From Gammaproteobacteria bacterium (GTDB lineage Bacteria; Pseudomonadota; Gammaproteobacteria; Steroidobacterales; Steroidobacteraceae): 6,926 nt of DNA. Made by a program: the position numbers and the translations under genes. The stretch covers positions 1 through 6,926 of the forward strand of contig JASHSR010000453.1 of NCBI GenBank assembly GCA_030038645.1, written 5' to 3'. Below are positions 1 to 5,979 of this stretch, in pieces. The notes below the pieces were generated by a model, which worked only from the letters and a program-made list of their open reading frames with translations, made no database searches and was not told where the DNA came from. Within the stretch, counting starts at the first letter, position 1. Every line of letters starts with the position of its first letter.

Positions 1-149
1 AGGAGACGATCATCGGCATCATCGAAGTGATGAAGCTGATGAACACCGTCCGCGCGGGCGTTCGAGGCCGGGTGACGGAGATCCTCGCGCGCGACGGCGC
101 GCTCGTCGAATACGGCGAGACGCTGCTGCGGGTCGGCAAGACGGGCTGA
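1..149 (+). CDS. Biotin carboxyl carrier protein, C-terminal fragment (5' end outside window)
   Basis: Only the last 48 codons are visible, read from base 3 and ending at TGA 147-149. They contain the biotinylation motif EVMKLMN; the lysine that would carry biotin is encoded at 33-35. The following GVRGRVTEI and DGALVEYGETLLRV segments are the second half of the biotinyl/lipoyl beta-sandwich, in which a turn mirrors the biotin hairpin. The protein would shuttle carboxybiotin between the biotin carboxylase encoded next and the carboxyltransferase after it. The motif is closer to the AccB-type carrier of acetyl-CoA carboxylase than to the carrier domain fused to OadA-type decarboxylases. A free carrier gene makes sense here because the downstream carboxyltransferase has no biotin domain. 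The N-terminal half, any Pro/Ala linker and the start codon are not visible, so total length is unknown. The family call is secure; membership of acetyl-CoA carboxylase itself is not implied. Confidence 0.92.
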   Translation, partial: ETIIGIIEVMKLMNTVRAGVRGRVTEILARDGALVEYGETLLRVGKTG

Positions 150-170
150 TCGTGGCGGGCTGATCGTGGC
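143..170 (+). repeat. Perfect 14-bp tandem duplication at the carrier/carboxylase junction
   Basis: The unit GGGCTGATCGTGGC occurs twice head to tail (143-156 and 157-170). Each copy holds a TGA and a GTG. The first TGA (147-149) ends the carrier gene and the second GTG (166) starts the carboxylase. Removing one copy would leave both proteins unchanged, with stop and start 2 nt apart. The first GTG (152) now reads only GTG GCG GGC before the second TGA at 161, creating a three-codon mini-ORF between the genes. A slippage duplication is the simplest origin. Confidence 0.9.
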
Positions 171-1554
171 GGGGATTCGCCGAATTCTCATCGCCAACCG
201 GGGAGAGATCGCGGCGAGAATCATCCGGACGTGCCGCACGCTCGGCGTCGAGACCGTGCTCGCGGCGTCCGCGGCGGACCGCGACTCGCTGCCGGCGCGA
301 CTCGCGGATCGCACGATCTGCATCGGACCGGCGCCTCCCAAGGAGAGCTACCTCAGGATCGAGACGATCGTCCAGGCCGCGCTCGGCGTCGAGGCGCAGG
401 CGATTCATCCCGGCTACGGCTTTCTCTCGGAGCGGGCGGAGCTCGCGCGCCTGTGCGAGGCGCAGCGGATCGTTTTCATCGGTCCCACCGCCGCGCAGAT
501 CGAGGCCGTGGGCGACAAGCTCCGCGCCCGCGCCGAGGCCGAGGCGGCAGGCGTGCCGGTCGTTCCGGGCGGCTCGGTCGAGACCGCCGAGGCGGCCCTG
601 TCGCTCGCGCGGCGAATCGGCGTCCCGCTGCTCGTCAAGGCGGTCGGCGGCGGCGGCGGGCGCGGCATGAAGCGCGTGGATCGGCTGGAGGATCTACCGC
701 ACGCGATGGAGCTCGCCTCGTCGGAGGCGGGGGCCGCGTTCGGCGATGCGCGCGTCTATCTCGAGCGGTTCGTCACCCGCGGGCGTCACGTCGAGGTTCA
801 GGTCCTCGGCGACGGCGCGGGCCGCGTGATTCACTTGGGCGAGCGGGACTGCTCGGTGCAGCGCCGCTACCAGAAGCTCATCGAGGAGACGCCCGCGCCG
901 GGCTTGACGGAGGCCTTCCGCGGCCGCATTCAGGAGGCCGGCGTACGGTTCGCCGAGCGGCTCGCCTACCGCGGCGCGGGTACCGTCGAGTTTCTCGTCG
1001 ATGTGGAGCGGGACGCCTTCTATTTCCTCGAAATGAATGCGCGCATCCAGGTGGAGCATCCCGTGACGGAAGCGGTGACGGGGGTGGACCTCGTCGCCGA
1101 GCAGATCGCGATCGCCGAGGGCGCCGGGCTTCGCCTGAGGCAGGGCGATATACGCCCGCGCGGATGCGCGATCGAGTGCCGGGTGAATGCGGAGGATCCG
1201 GCGCGGGACTTCCAGCCGAGCCCGGGCCGGGTGACCGAGGTCTCCTGGCCCGGCGGGGCCGGCATCCGCGTCGATACGCACATCGAGAGCGGCTCGCGCA
1301 TTCCTCCGTTCTATGATTCGCTCATGGCCAAGATCGTCGCGCACGGGCCGGACCGTCCGGCCGCCCTCGCGCGCCTGCGCGAGGCGATCGCGGTGGCGCG
1401 CGTCGCGGGCGTTGCGACCAACCTTCCGTTCCATGCCGCCGCCCTCACCGACGCGGAGTTTCGGGCGGGCGGCGTGGACACGGGCTTCGTGGCACGGCTG
1501 CTCGCGCGTGCGCACGGCGCCCCTCATCTTTCGGAGAATTCGCATCATGGCTGA
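166..1554 (+). CDS. accC: Biotin carboxylase subunit (AccC type)
   Basis: This 462-residue cytosolic ATP-grasp enzyme carboxylates carrier-bound biotin using ATP and bicarbonate. E. coli AccC has about 449 residues, so the length is normal. The N-terminal biotin carboxylase domain begins at once with ILIANRGEIAARI (residues 7-19) and includes HPGYGFLSE (81-89). The ATP-grasp domain has VGDK (Lys118), the glycine-rich loop KAVGGGGGRGMK (158-169), HVEVQV (His208), RRYQKLIEE (Lys237) and the metal/catalytic stretch FLEMNARIQVEHPVTE (287-302; Glu289, Asn291, Arg293, Glu297). Glu275 is the other expected metal ligand. The C-terminal domain contains PGGAGIR (Arg368, the position of E. coli Arg338), and no catalytic residue appears missing. 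The GTG start at 166 is chosen because the conserved fold starts directly after it; the GTG at 152 runs into a stop. The gene lies 16 nt after the carrier gene and overlaps the carboxyltransferase by 8 nt. The symbol denotes the AccC family: no AccA/AccD partner is in the window, so the holoenzyme need not be acetyl-CoA carboxylase. Confidence 0.95.
   Translation: MAGIRRILIANRGEIAARIIRTCRTLGVETVLAASAADRDSLPARLADRTICIGPAPPKESYLRIETIVQAALGVEAQAIHPGYGFLSERAELARLCEAQRIVFIGPTAAQIEAVGDKLRARAEAEAAGVPVVPGGSVETAEAALSLARRIGVPLLVKAVGGGGGRGMKRVDRLEDLPHAMELASSEAGAAFGDARVYLERFVTRGRHVEVQVLGDGAGRVIHLGERDCSVQRRYQKLIEETPAPGLTEAFRGRIQEAGVRFAERLAYRGAGTVEFLVDVERDAFYFLEMNARIQVEHPVTEAVTGVDLVAEQIAIAEGAGLRLRQGDIRPRGCAIECRVNAEDPARDFQPSPGRVTEVSWPGGAGIRVDTHIESGSRIPPFYDSLMAKIVAHGPDRPAALARLREAIAVARVAGVATNLPFHAAALTDAEFRAGGVDTGFVARLLARAHGAPHLSENSHHG
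1533..1537 (+). promoter_or_regulatory. Ribosome binding site of the carboxyltransferase
   Basis: GGAGA lies 9 nt before the ATG at 1547, inside the last codons of the biotin carboxylase gene. It supports 1547 as the start rather than an upstream in-frame ATG (1313), which would read antiphase through conserved biotin carboxylase sequence. Confidence 0.7.
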
Positions 1555-3100
1555 CCTTCAGATCGTCGAGACCTCGCTTCGCGACGGCAATCAATGCCTC
1601 TGGGCGGCGCTCGGTGTCGACACGGCGAAGACGCTGACGATCGCGCCCGTGATGGATCGCGCCGGGTTCAAGGCGATCGACTTCACGACGTCCACTCATA
1701 TGGGCGTCGCCGTCCGCTACAAGAAGGAGGACCCCTGGGAGCGCATCCGGCTCATGGCGGCGGCGACGCCGCGCACGCCGCTACAGTTCATGTCGACCGG
1801 GTTTCGCTTCATCTCATGGGAGACGGCGAGCCCGGAGTTCATGGCGCTCGCCTTCCGCACGCTCGCACGCAACGGCATCCGGCGCTTCTGCCTCGCCGAT
1901 CCGATGAACGACGCCGACTCGAACGTCGCCTGCGCGCGCATGGTGAAGCAGGGCGGGGGGGAGTTCGTCATCGCGGCGCTCGTCTTCACGCTGAGCCCGA
2001 TCCACGACGACGCGCACTACATCGAGCGCGCGCGCAAGCTCGCGGCCTGCGCGGACATCGATGCGCTCTACATCAAGGATCCGGGAGGGCTGCTCTCTCC
2101 ACAGCGCGCCGCGACGCTCATCCCGGCGATCAAGGCACAGCTCGGCGCGAAGCCGCTCGAGCTGCATTCGCATTGCACCATCGGGCTCGCCGAGCACACC
2201 TACATGGACGCGCCGAGCTACGGCGTGAGCGCGGTTCAATGCGCCTCGGGCGCGGCGTCGGACGGCAACTCGAATCCTCCGTCGGAGCGCATCGTCGCGA
2301 ACCTGCGCGCGCTCGGTCACACGGTGCACGTCGATACCGACGCGTTGAAAGAGGTGGGAGCCTACTTCACGCGGCTCGCCGAGGCGGAAGGCTTGCCCGC
2401 CGGCAGGCCGCATGGCTTCGACGCCGCCTATCTGCACCACCAGCTCCCGGGCGGCACGATCGGGACCATGCGGCGCCACCTCGCGGAGGCGCGGCTGTCG
2501 CACCTCGAGGGCGCCGTCATCGAGGAGCTGGGCCGCGTGCGCGAGGAGCTCGGCTGGCCCATCGTCATGACGCCGTTCGCGCAGATGGTCATCACCCAGG
2601 CCGTGATGAACGTGACGGGCCGCGAGCGCTATGCCGTGATCCCGGACGAGGTCATCCGGTACGCGCTCGGCCGGTTCGGCAAGCCGAACGTCCCGATCGC
2701 GCCCGAGGTGATGAGCCGCATCGAGTCCTTGCCGCGCACGCGCGAGCTGAAGGCGGAGCCGCCCATGGCGCCGATTGCGGAGCTGAGGAGACGGCTGGGG
2801 CTCAAGCTCTCCGACGAGGAGCTTCTGCTGCGCGCGACAATGCCCGCGGGGCAGGTCGATGCGATGGTCGAGGCCGGCCCGGCTCAGCGCCATTACGATC
2901 CGTCATCCAAGCCGACCCTGGCGCTGCTGCGGAAATTGACGGCGCACCGAGACCTCACGCAGGTCTCCGTGCAGAAGGCGGGGTTCCGGTTGGAGCTGCG
3001 GCGCGCCGGGGCGGGCGCGCCAGCGGGCGTGGCGGGAGGTGCGGCGGCGGGTGCCACGAAGGCTGCGCCGGCGATCGCAGCTGCGCCGGGACGAGCATGA
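1547..3100 (+). CDS. Biotin-dependent carboxyltransferase, OadA/PycB/5S-like, acceptor unknown
   Basis: This 517-residue protein would move the carboxyl group from carboxybiotin to an organic acceptor. Residues 1 to about 270 form an HMG-CoA-lyase-like TIM barrel. Family landmarks are ETSLRDGNQ (8-16; Asp13 is the expected metal ligand, with Arg12 and Gln16), EDPWERIR (61-68), ADPMND (117-122), YIKDPGGLLSP (Lys177, the carbamylated-lysine position) and HSHCTIG (metal His207 and His209). Residues about 290-480 match the conserved PYC/OADA region: HQLPGGTIGTMR (298-309), TPFAQMVITQAVMNV (342-356) and GRFGKP (375-380). Against remembered OadA and transcarboxylase 5S sequences, the LLRG substrate arginine becomes Thr84 (MSTG). 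The catalytic threonine of the NPTES motif aligns without gaps to Ser246, and the segment around residues 45-55 (WGGATxD in relatives) reads differently. Pyruvate is therefore doubtful as acceptor. Residues about 487-517 are Ala/Gly-rich, like the linker before a biotin domain, but no such domain follows. The gene overlaps its upstream neighbour by 8 nt and its downstream neighbour by 4 nt. Annotation pipelines would probably call it pyruvate carboxylase subunit B. Confidence 0.88.
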   Translation: MADLQIVETSLRDGNQCLWAALGVDTAKTLTIAPVMDRAGFKAIDFTTSTHMGVAVRYKKEDPWERIRLMAAATPRTPLQFMSTGFRFISWETASPEFMALAFRTLARNGIRRFCLADPMNDADSNVACARMVKQGGGEFVIAALVFTLSPIHDDAHYIERARKLAACADIDALYIKDPGGLLSPQRAATLIPAIKAQLGAKPLELHSHCTIGLAEHTYMDAPSYGVSAVQCASGAASDGNSNPPSERIVANLRALGHTVHVDTDALKEVGAYFTRLAEAEGLPAGRPHGFDAAYLHHQLPGGTIGTMRRHLAEARLSHLEGAVIEELGRVREELGWPIVMTPFAQMVITQAVMNVTGRERYAVIPDEVIRYALGRFGKPNVPIAPEVMSRIESLPRTRELKAEPPMAPIAELRRRLGLKLSDEELLLRATMPAGQVDAMVEAGPAQRHYDPSSKPTLALLRKLTAHRDLTQVSVQKAGFRLELRRAGAGAPAGVAGGAAAGATKAAPAIAAAPGRA

Positions 3101-3975
3101 TGTCAGCCGTGGCTCGCGAGAGCCGCGAGGCGGCTCGGCCGGCCATTGCCGGCTTCATGTTCGACGTGGACGGCACGCTGCTCTTGAGCGACCGCTCGCT
3201 CGGCGGCTACGAGCTGCTGCCCGGCGCCGTCGAGACGCTCTCGGCGCTCAAGGAGCGGGGAGTCCCGTTCGTGCTGCTCACGAACGGCAGCGCCTTTCCC
3301 CCCGCGGAGCAGGCGGCGAAGCTGCGGAAGCTCGGCCTGCCGGTCGAGAACGATCAGATGCTGACCCCTTCGAGCATCACTGCCGATCACATGGTGCGGC
3401 GGGGGATCAAGCGGGCGCTCATCCTCGGCACGCCGGGCGTCGGCCACTCGCTCGCCGAGGCGGGCATCGAGATCACGCACACCGGCGAGACGCGCGCGAG
3501 CGAGGTGGATGCGGTGTACGTCGGCTGGCATCCCGACTGCTGCATGAAGGACATCGAGGCGGCGTGCCATGCCGTGTGGGCCGGCGCGAAGCTCTATGTG
3601 GCGTCCGACGTGCCGTTCTTCGCGACCAAGCACGGGCGGACCATCGGGTACTCGTTCACGATCTCGGGCGCGATCCGCCGCCTCACCAAGGCGCGCGCGA
3701 TCCTGACCGGCAAGCCGTCGCTCCATGCGTTGCGGTTCGTCGCGAAGAGACTGGGTCTTCCCGTGCGCTCGGTCGGCGTCGTGGGAGACGATCCGATCGT
3801 CGAGATGATCATGGCGCGCCGCGGGGGCGCGACGGCGCTCGCCGTGACGACCGGCATGACGAAGCGCGAGGACTGGCTCAATCAACCCGAGTCGCGCCGG
3901 CCGCACCGCGTCCTCGGCGAGCTGCGCGAGGTCCTCGCGTACGCGGGCCAGTCTGTCCACGAGCCTCGTGATTAG
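3097..3975 (+). CDS. HAD-superfamily hydrolase, class IIA (NagD-like phosphatase)
   Basis: This 292-residue soluble protein has the usual NagD-type size. HAD motif I is FDVDGTLLL, with nucleophile Asp23 and acid/base Asp25. Motif II is LLTNGS (Thr62, Asn63). Motif III is the lysine of TGKPS (Lys206). Motif IV is VGDDPIVEM (Asp231, Asp232), where the second acidic residue usually seen as TD in relatives is Glu236. The segment between motifs II and III is long enough for the C2-type cap of class IIA enzymes. The family removes phosphate from small metabolites such as phosphoglycolate, nucleotides or sugar phosphates; the substrate here cannot be read from sequence. ATG 3097 overlaps the carboxyltransferase stop as ATGA, and a second in-frame ATG follows at 3100, so the start is uncertain by one codon. 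The overlap implies translational coupling with the carboxylase, suggesting a phosphorylated intermediate or a repair role in the same pathway (inference). Confidence 0.88.
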   Translation: MMSAVARESREAARPAIAGFMFDVDGTLLLSDRSLGGYELLPGAVETLSALKERGVPFVLLTNGSAFPPAEQAAKLRKLGLPVENDQMLTPSSITADHMVRRGIKRALILGTPGVGHSLAEAGIEITHTGETRASEVDAVYVGWHPDCCMKDIEAACHAVWAGAKLYVASDVPFFATKHGRTIGYSFTISGAIRRLTKARAILTGKPSLHALRFVAKRLGLPVRSVGVVGDDPIVEMIMARRGGATALAVTTGMTKREDWLNQPESRRPHRVLGELREVLAYAGQSVHEPRD

Positions 3976-4103
3976 CGCGCCCCGCTGGCGGCACGTCGCT
4001 CCGCTCTCCACGCCCCGGTCTGTGCCCCACTCTCCGCGCCCCGCTCTTGGCGTCGCGCTCGCCACGCCGCGCTCTGCACGCCCGGCGCTCCTGCGCCCCG
4101 CAC
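3976..4103. repeat. Convergent intergenic gap with degenerate ~28-bp periodic C-rich motif
   Basis: This 128-bp gap separates the stops of the hydrolase and the SDR. The plus strand is strongly C/T-rich. A motif close to CGCCCCGCTCT recurs at about 3978, 4011, 4037, 4065 and 4094, giving spacings of 33, 26, 28 and 29 bp with decayed copies. The last copy overlaps a small hairpin, GGCGC (4084-4088), loop TCCT, GCGCC (4093-4097). No T-run follows it on either strand, so it is a weak terminator at best. An open frame from GTG 3968 to 4153 crosses the gap, but it is Arg/Pro/Ala-rich and looks non-coding. Confidence 0.5.
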
Positions 4104-4868
4104 TCAGCGCACGGTCTGGCCGCCGTCCACGACGGCGATCTGGCCGATCGTGAACGTTGCGGCGTCGGAGCAGAGATGGAGCACCGTGCCGGCGATCTCT
4201 TCGGGCTCGGCCGCGCGGCCGAGCGGACTCGGCGCGAACGGCCCTTCGGCGAAGAAAGACTGGCGGAACGCCGCATCGGCGAGCCAGCGCTCCGTCATCG
4301 GCGTGCGCACGAGGCCCGGCGCGATGGCGTTGATGCGGATGCCGCGGCGGCCGTACTCGATCGCCGCCGCCTTGGTGAGGCCGACGACGGCATGCTTGGA
4401 GGCGACATACGGCGACATGCCGGGATCGGCGACCACGCCCGCGACCGATGCGGTGTTGACGATCGCGCCACCGCCATGGCCAAGCATGTGCGCGATCTCC
4501 GCGTGCAGGGCATTGAAGATACCGCGCAGGTTGACGGCGATGACGCGGTCGAAATCCGACGGGCGGACCTCGTGGAGCGGTCGGGTCGCGGGGAGGATGC
4601 CGGCATTGTTGAACGCGGCGTGCAGCCCCCCGAATCGGGTTACGGCGGACCGTACCAGCGACTCGACCTGCTCGTAGGAGGCGACATCCGTCGGTTGGAA
4701 GAGCGCGCGGCCTCCGTCCCGCTCGATCATCCGTACGGTCTCGGCGGCGAGGTCGCTGGTGTCGCCGATCGCGACCGACGCGCCTTCCCGGGCGAACGCG
4801 AGCGCCGTCGCCCGCCCGATACCCGTGGCGCCTCCCGTGATCAGCACCGTTTTGCCTTCAAAGCGCAT
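4104..4868 (-). CDS. Short-chain dehydrogenase/reductase (classical SDR, probably NAD-dependent)
   Basis: This 254-residue protein has the typical length of a classical SDR, which interconverts alcohols and ketones using a nicotinamide cofactor. The Rossmann glycine motif is TGGATGIG (11-18). Asp36 at the end of the second strand (IGDTS), with no nearby basic residue, favours NAD(H) over NADP(H). Asp61 in TDV contacts adenine, and NNAG is at 87-90. The catalytic tetrad is Asn113, Ser141, Tyr154 and Lys158 (YVASK). The IAPGLVRTPMT segment (182-192) and the C-terminal VVDGGQTVR end are standard. All catalytic residues are present. Sequences with this pattern are usually annotated 3-oxoacyl-ACP reductase (FabG-like) or glucose dehydrogenase, but the substrate cannot be assigned. 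The ATG at 4868 is supported by a perfect Shine-Dalgarno sequence. The gene is divergent from the AraC-family regulator, a common arrangement for a regulator and its target, and convergent with the carboxylase operon. Confidence 0.93.
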   Translation of the reverse strand: MRFEGKTVLITGGATGIGRATALAFAREGASVAIGDTSDLAAETVRMIERDGGRALFQPTDVASYEQVESLVRSAVTRFGGLHAAFNNAGILPATRPLHEVRPSDFDRVIAVNLRGIFNALHAEIAHMLGHGGGAIVNTASVAGVVADPGMSPYVASKHAVVGLTKAAAIEYGRRGIRINAIAPGLVRTPMTERWLADAAFRQSFFAEGPFAPSPLGRAAEPEEIAGTVLHLCSDAATFTIGQIAVVDGGQTVR

Positions 4869-4873
4869 CGCCT

Positions 4874-4880
4874 ACCTCCT
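4874..4880 (-). promoter_or_regulatory. Perfect Shine-Dalgarno sequence of the SDR
   Basis: On the minus strand AGGAGGT lies 5 nt before the ATG at 4868. It is the strongest ribosome binding site in the window and fixes the SDR start. Confidence 0.85.
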
Positions 4881-4885
4881 CCCGA

Positions 4886-4924
4886 AACGGCCCTTGCCCG
4901 CCCGGCGCATCGAGCCCAACGGCC
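4886..4924. promoter_or_regulatory. Candidate operator: AACGGCC direct repeat
   Basis: AACGGCC occurs at 4886-4892 and again at 4918-4924, 32 bp apart, about three helical turns, in the gap between the divergent SDR and AraC-family genes. A related ATTGGCC lies at 4967-4973. AraC-type proteins often bind direct repeats on one helical face, so these could be regulator half-sites. In GC-rich DNA a 7-bp repeat can arise by chance. Confidence 0.25.
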
Positions 4925-4948
4925 ACGTATCGCCGCCCCCGGCGCCGC

Positions 4949-4978
4949 ACTATAATTTGCCGGGCGATTGGCCGACAG
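4949..4978 (-). promoter_or_regulatory. Possible SDR promoter
   Basis: On the minus strand TATAGT (revcomp of 4949-4954, 5 of 6 matches to a sigma70 -10) is preceded by CTGTCG (revcomp of 4973-4978, 3 of 6 matches to a -35) with an 18-bp spacer. It would give the SDR a leader of about 70 nt. It shares its AT-rich core with the plus-strand -10, so the two promoters would compete. The weak -35 fits activator dependence. Confidence 0.3.
4951..4956 (+). promoter_or_regulatory. Consensus -10 element of the AraC-family regulator
   Basis: An exact TATAAT stands out in very GC-rich surroundings 45 bp before the proposed GTG start. No good -35 is present at 16-18 bp upstream (the bases there read close to TATCGC), so activation by a protein or an alternative upstream contact is likely. 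Transcription would begin near 4963, leaving a leader of about 33 nt. Confidence 0.5.
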
Positions 4979-4995
4979 TTCACGGGGTGCGAGGG

Positions 4996-5979
4996 GTGAG
5001 GGCAGAACTCGGCTCGCAAGGTCCCCGCCGCTGGTCGACGGAAGAGGTCGATCCGCGGCGCGCGCTGGCGTACTGGGTCGACACGGTCTGCGACCGATTC
5101 CTCGAGCTCGAGATCGATACGCCGCTCGGGGACCGCTTCCGAGCGCGGCTCGAGCAGGCGGATCTCGGTCCGACGACGGTCAACCTCGTTTGCGCCGAGA
5201 GCCAGCGCGTGCAGCGGACCCGGGCCAAGATCGCCCACTCGCGCTACCCGGTCTTCTTTCTGCTGCAGCTGCGGGCCGGCCGGATCCGGCTGCGGCAGCT
5301 CGGCCGCGAGGCTCACTTGCACGCGGGGGAGAGCGTGCTGATCGACGGCACCGAGCCGTATCAGCTCGTCTGTCCCGAGGCGACGAGCTCGCTCGCGCTG
5401 CGCCTGCCCGAGCCCTGGCTGAAGCGCTGGATCCCGTATCCCGAGCGCTTCGGGGCGCGCGTGTTCGCCGGCGGGGGATGGAGCTCCGCGCTCAATGCGG
5501 CGCTGTCGAGCCTCGAGGTGGACGCTCTCGAGCAGCTCGTCCTCCCGCACGGTGTCGTGGCCGAGCAGATCGCGGTGCTGCTCGCCCTCGCCGCGGATGC
5601 CATTGCGCCCGCGAGAATCCGGCGGACCCTCTACGAGGAGCTGCTCTGCACGCTGCGCGACCGGCTGCACGAGCCGGATCTCGCCCCGCTCGACGTGGCG
5701 GGCCAGCACCATATCTCGAAGCGCAGCCTGCATTATGCGTTCGCGCACGCCGGCACCACGTTCAACGGGCAGCTCATGCGCCTGCGTCTCGAGCGGGCGC
5801 GCGATCTGCTGCGCGACCCCCGGTTCGCCGGCTTGCCCATATCGGAGATCGCGGCGCGATGCGGGTTCGCCGATCCGAGCCACTTCGCGCGACGCTTCCG
5901 CGGGCAATTCGCCGAGGCTCCGCTTCAGGCGCGACGCTCCGCGGCGCTGAGCCAGCATCGGGCGCCGAGCCAGCACTGA
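4996..5979 (+). CDS. AraC-family transcriptional regulator (AraC-binding-like N-terminal domain)
   Basis: This 327-residue DNA-binding regulator has an N-terminal sensor domain resembling the AraC_binding_2 type. It opens with RRWSTEEVDPRRALAYWVDTVCDRF (11-35) and runs through a cupin-like section with HLHAGESVLIDGTEPYQL (107-124). The C-terminal AraC domain spans about 210-314, with one helix-turn-helix near 231-253 (ISKRSLHYAFAHAG) and the second at 281-306 (ISEIAARCGFADPSHFARRFRGQF). The usual family signature after the second helix, GxSPxxYR, is here FAEAPLQARR, a mild deviation. The start is uncertain. GTG 4996 is preferred because GGGG (4984-4987) sits 8 nt upstream and the sensor domain begins shortly after; an in-frame GTG at 4987 would add three residues. 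The in-frame ATG at 4759 lies inside the opposite SDR gene and is rejected. The divergent SDR is the likeliest target, and autoregulation is possible. The inducer is unknown. Confidence 0.9.
   Translation: MRAELGSQGPRRWSTEEVDPRRALAYWVDTVCDRFLELEIDTPLGDRFRARLEQADLGPTTVNLVCAESQRVQRTRAKIAHSRYPVFFLLQLRAGRIRLRQLGREAHLHAGESVLIDGTEPYQLVCPEATSSLALRLPEPWLKRWIPYPERFGARVFAGGGWSSALNAALSSLEVDALEQLVLPHGVVAEQIAVLLALAADAIAPARIRRTLYEELLCTLRDRLHEPDLAPLDVAGQHHISKRSLHYAFAHAGTTFNGQLMRLRLERARDLLRDPRFAGLPISEIAARCGFADPSHFARRFRGQFAEAPLQARRSAALSQHRAPSQH

Noticed and set aside
694..1548. Long antisense open frame opposite the biotin carboxylase
   Set aside because: It is Arg-rich with no recognisable domain and lies opposite a gene with every catalytic motif intact. 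Such frames are expected in GC-rich codon use.
2267..2287. Loss of the catalytic threonine (Asn241 aligned to the TSQP motif of pyruvate carboxylase)
   Set aside because: Longer ungapped alignment to the OadA/5S branch from HSH onward places Ser246 at the threonine position, so a conservative Thr-to-Ser change is more likely than loss.
1814..2893. 359-codon antisense open frame opposite the carboxyltransferase
   Set aside because: Its composition is Arg/Ala/His-rich and it lacks motifs. The plus-strand frame carries the conserved PYC/OADA residues.
1547..3100. Straight call of pyruvate carboxylase subunit B or oxaloacetate decarboxylase alpha
   Set aside because: The substrate-arginine position is Thr84, the biotin domain is absent and no sodium-pump subunits are adjacent, so only family membership is supported.
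3103..4065. 320-codon antisense open frame opposite the HAD hydrolase
   Set aside because: It is Arg-rich and motif-free. All four HAD motifs lie on the plus strand.
3968..4153. Small 61-codon frame starting GTG at the end of the hydrolase gene
   Set aside because: It is built from the repeat-bearing C-rich gap, is Arg/Pro/Ala-rich, has no convincing ribosome site and overlaps the SDR 3' end by 50 bp.
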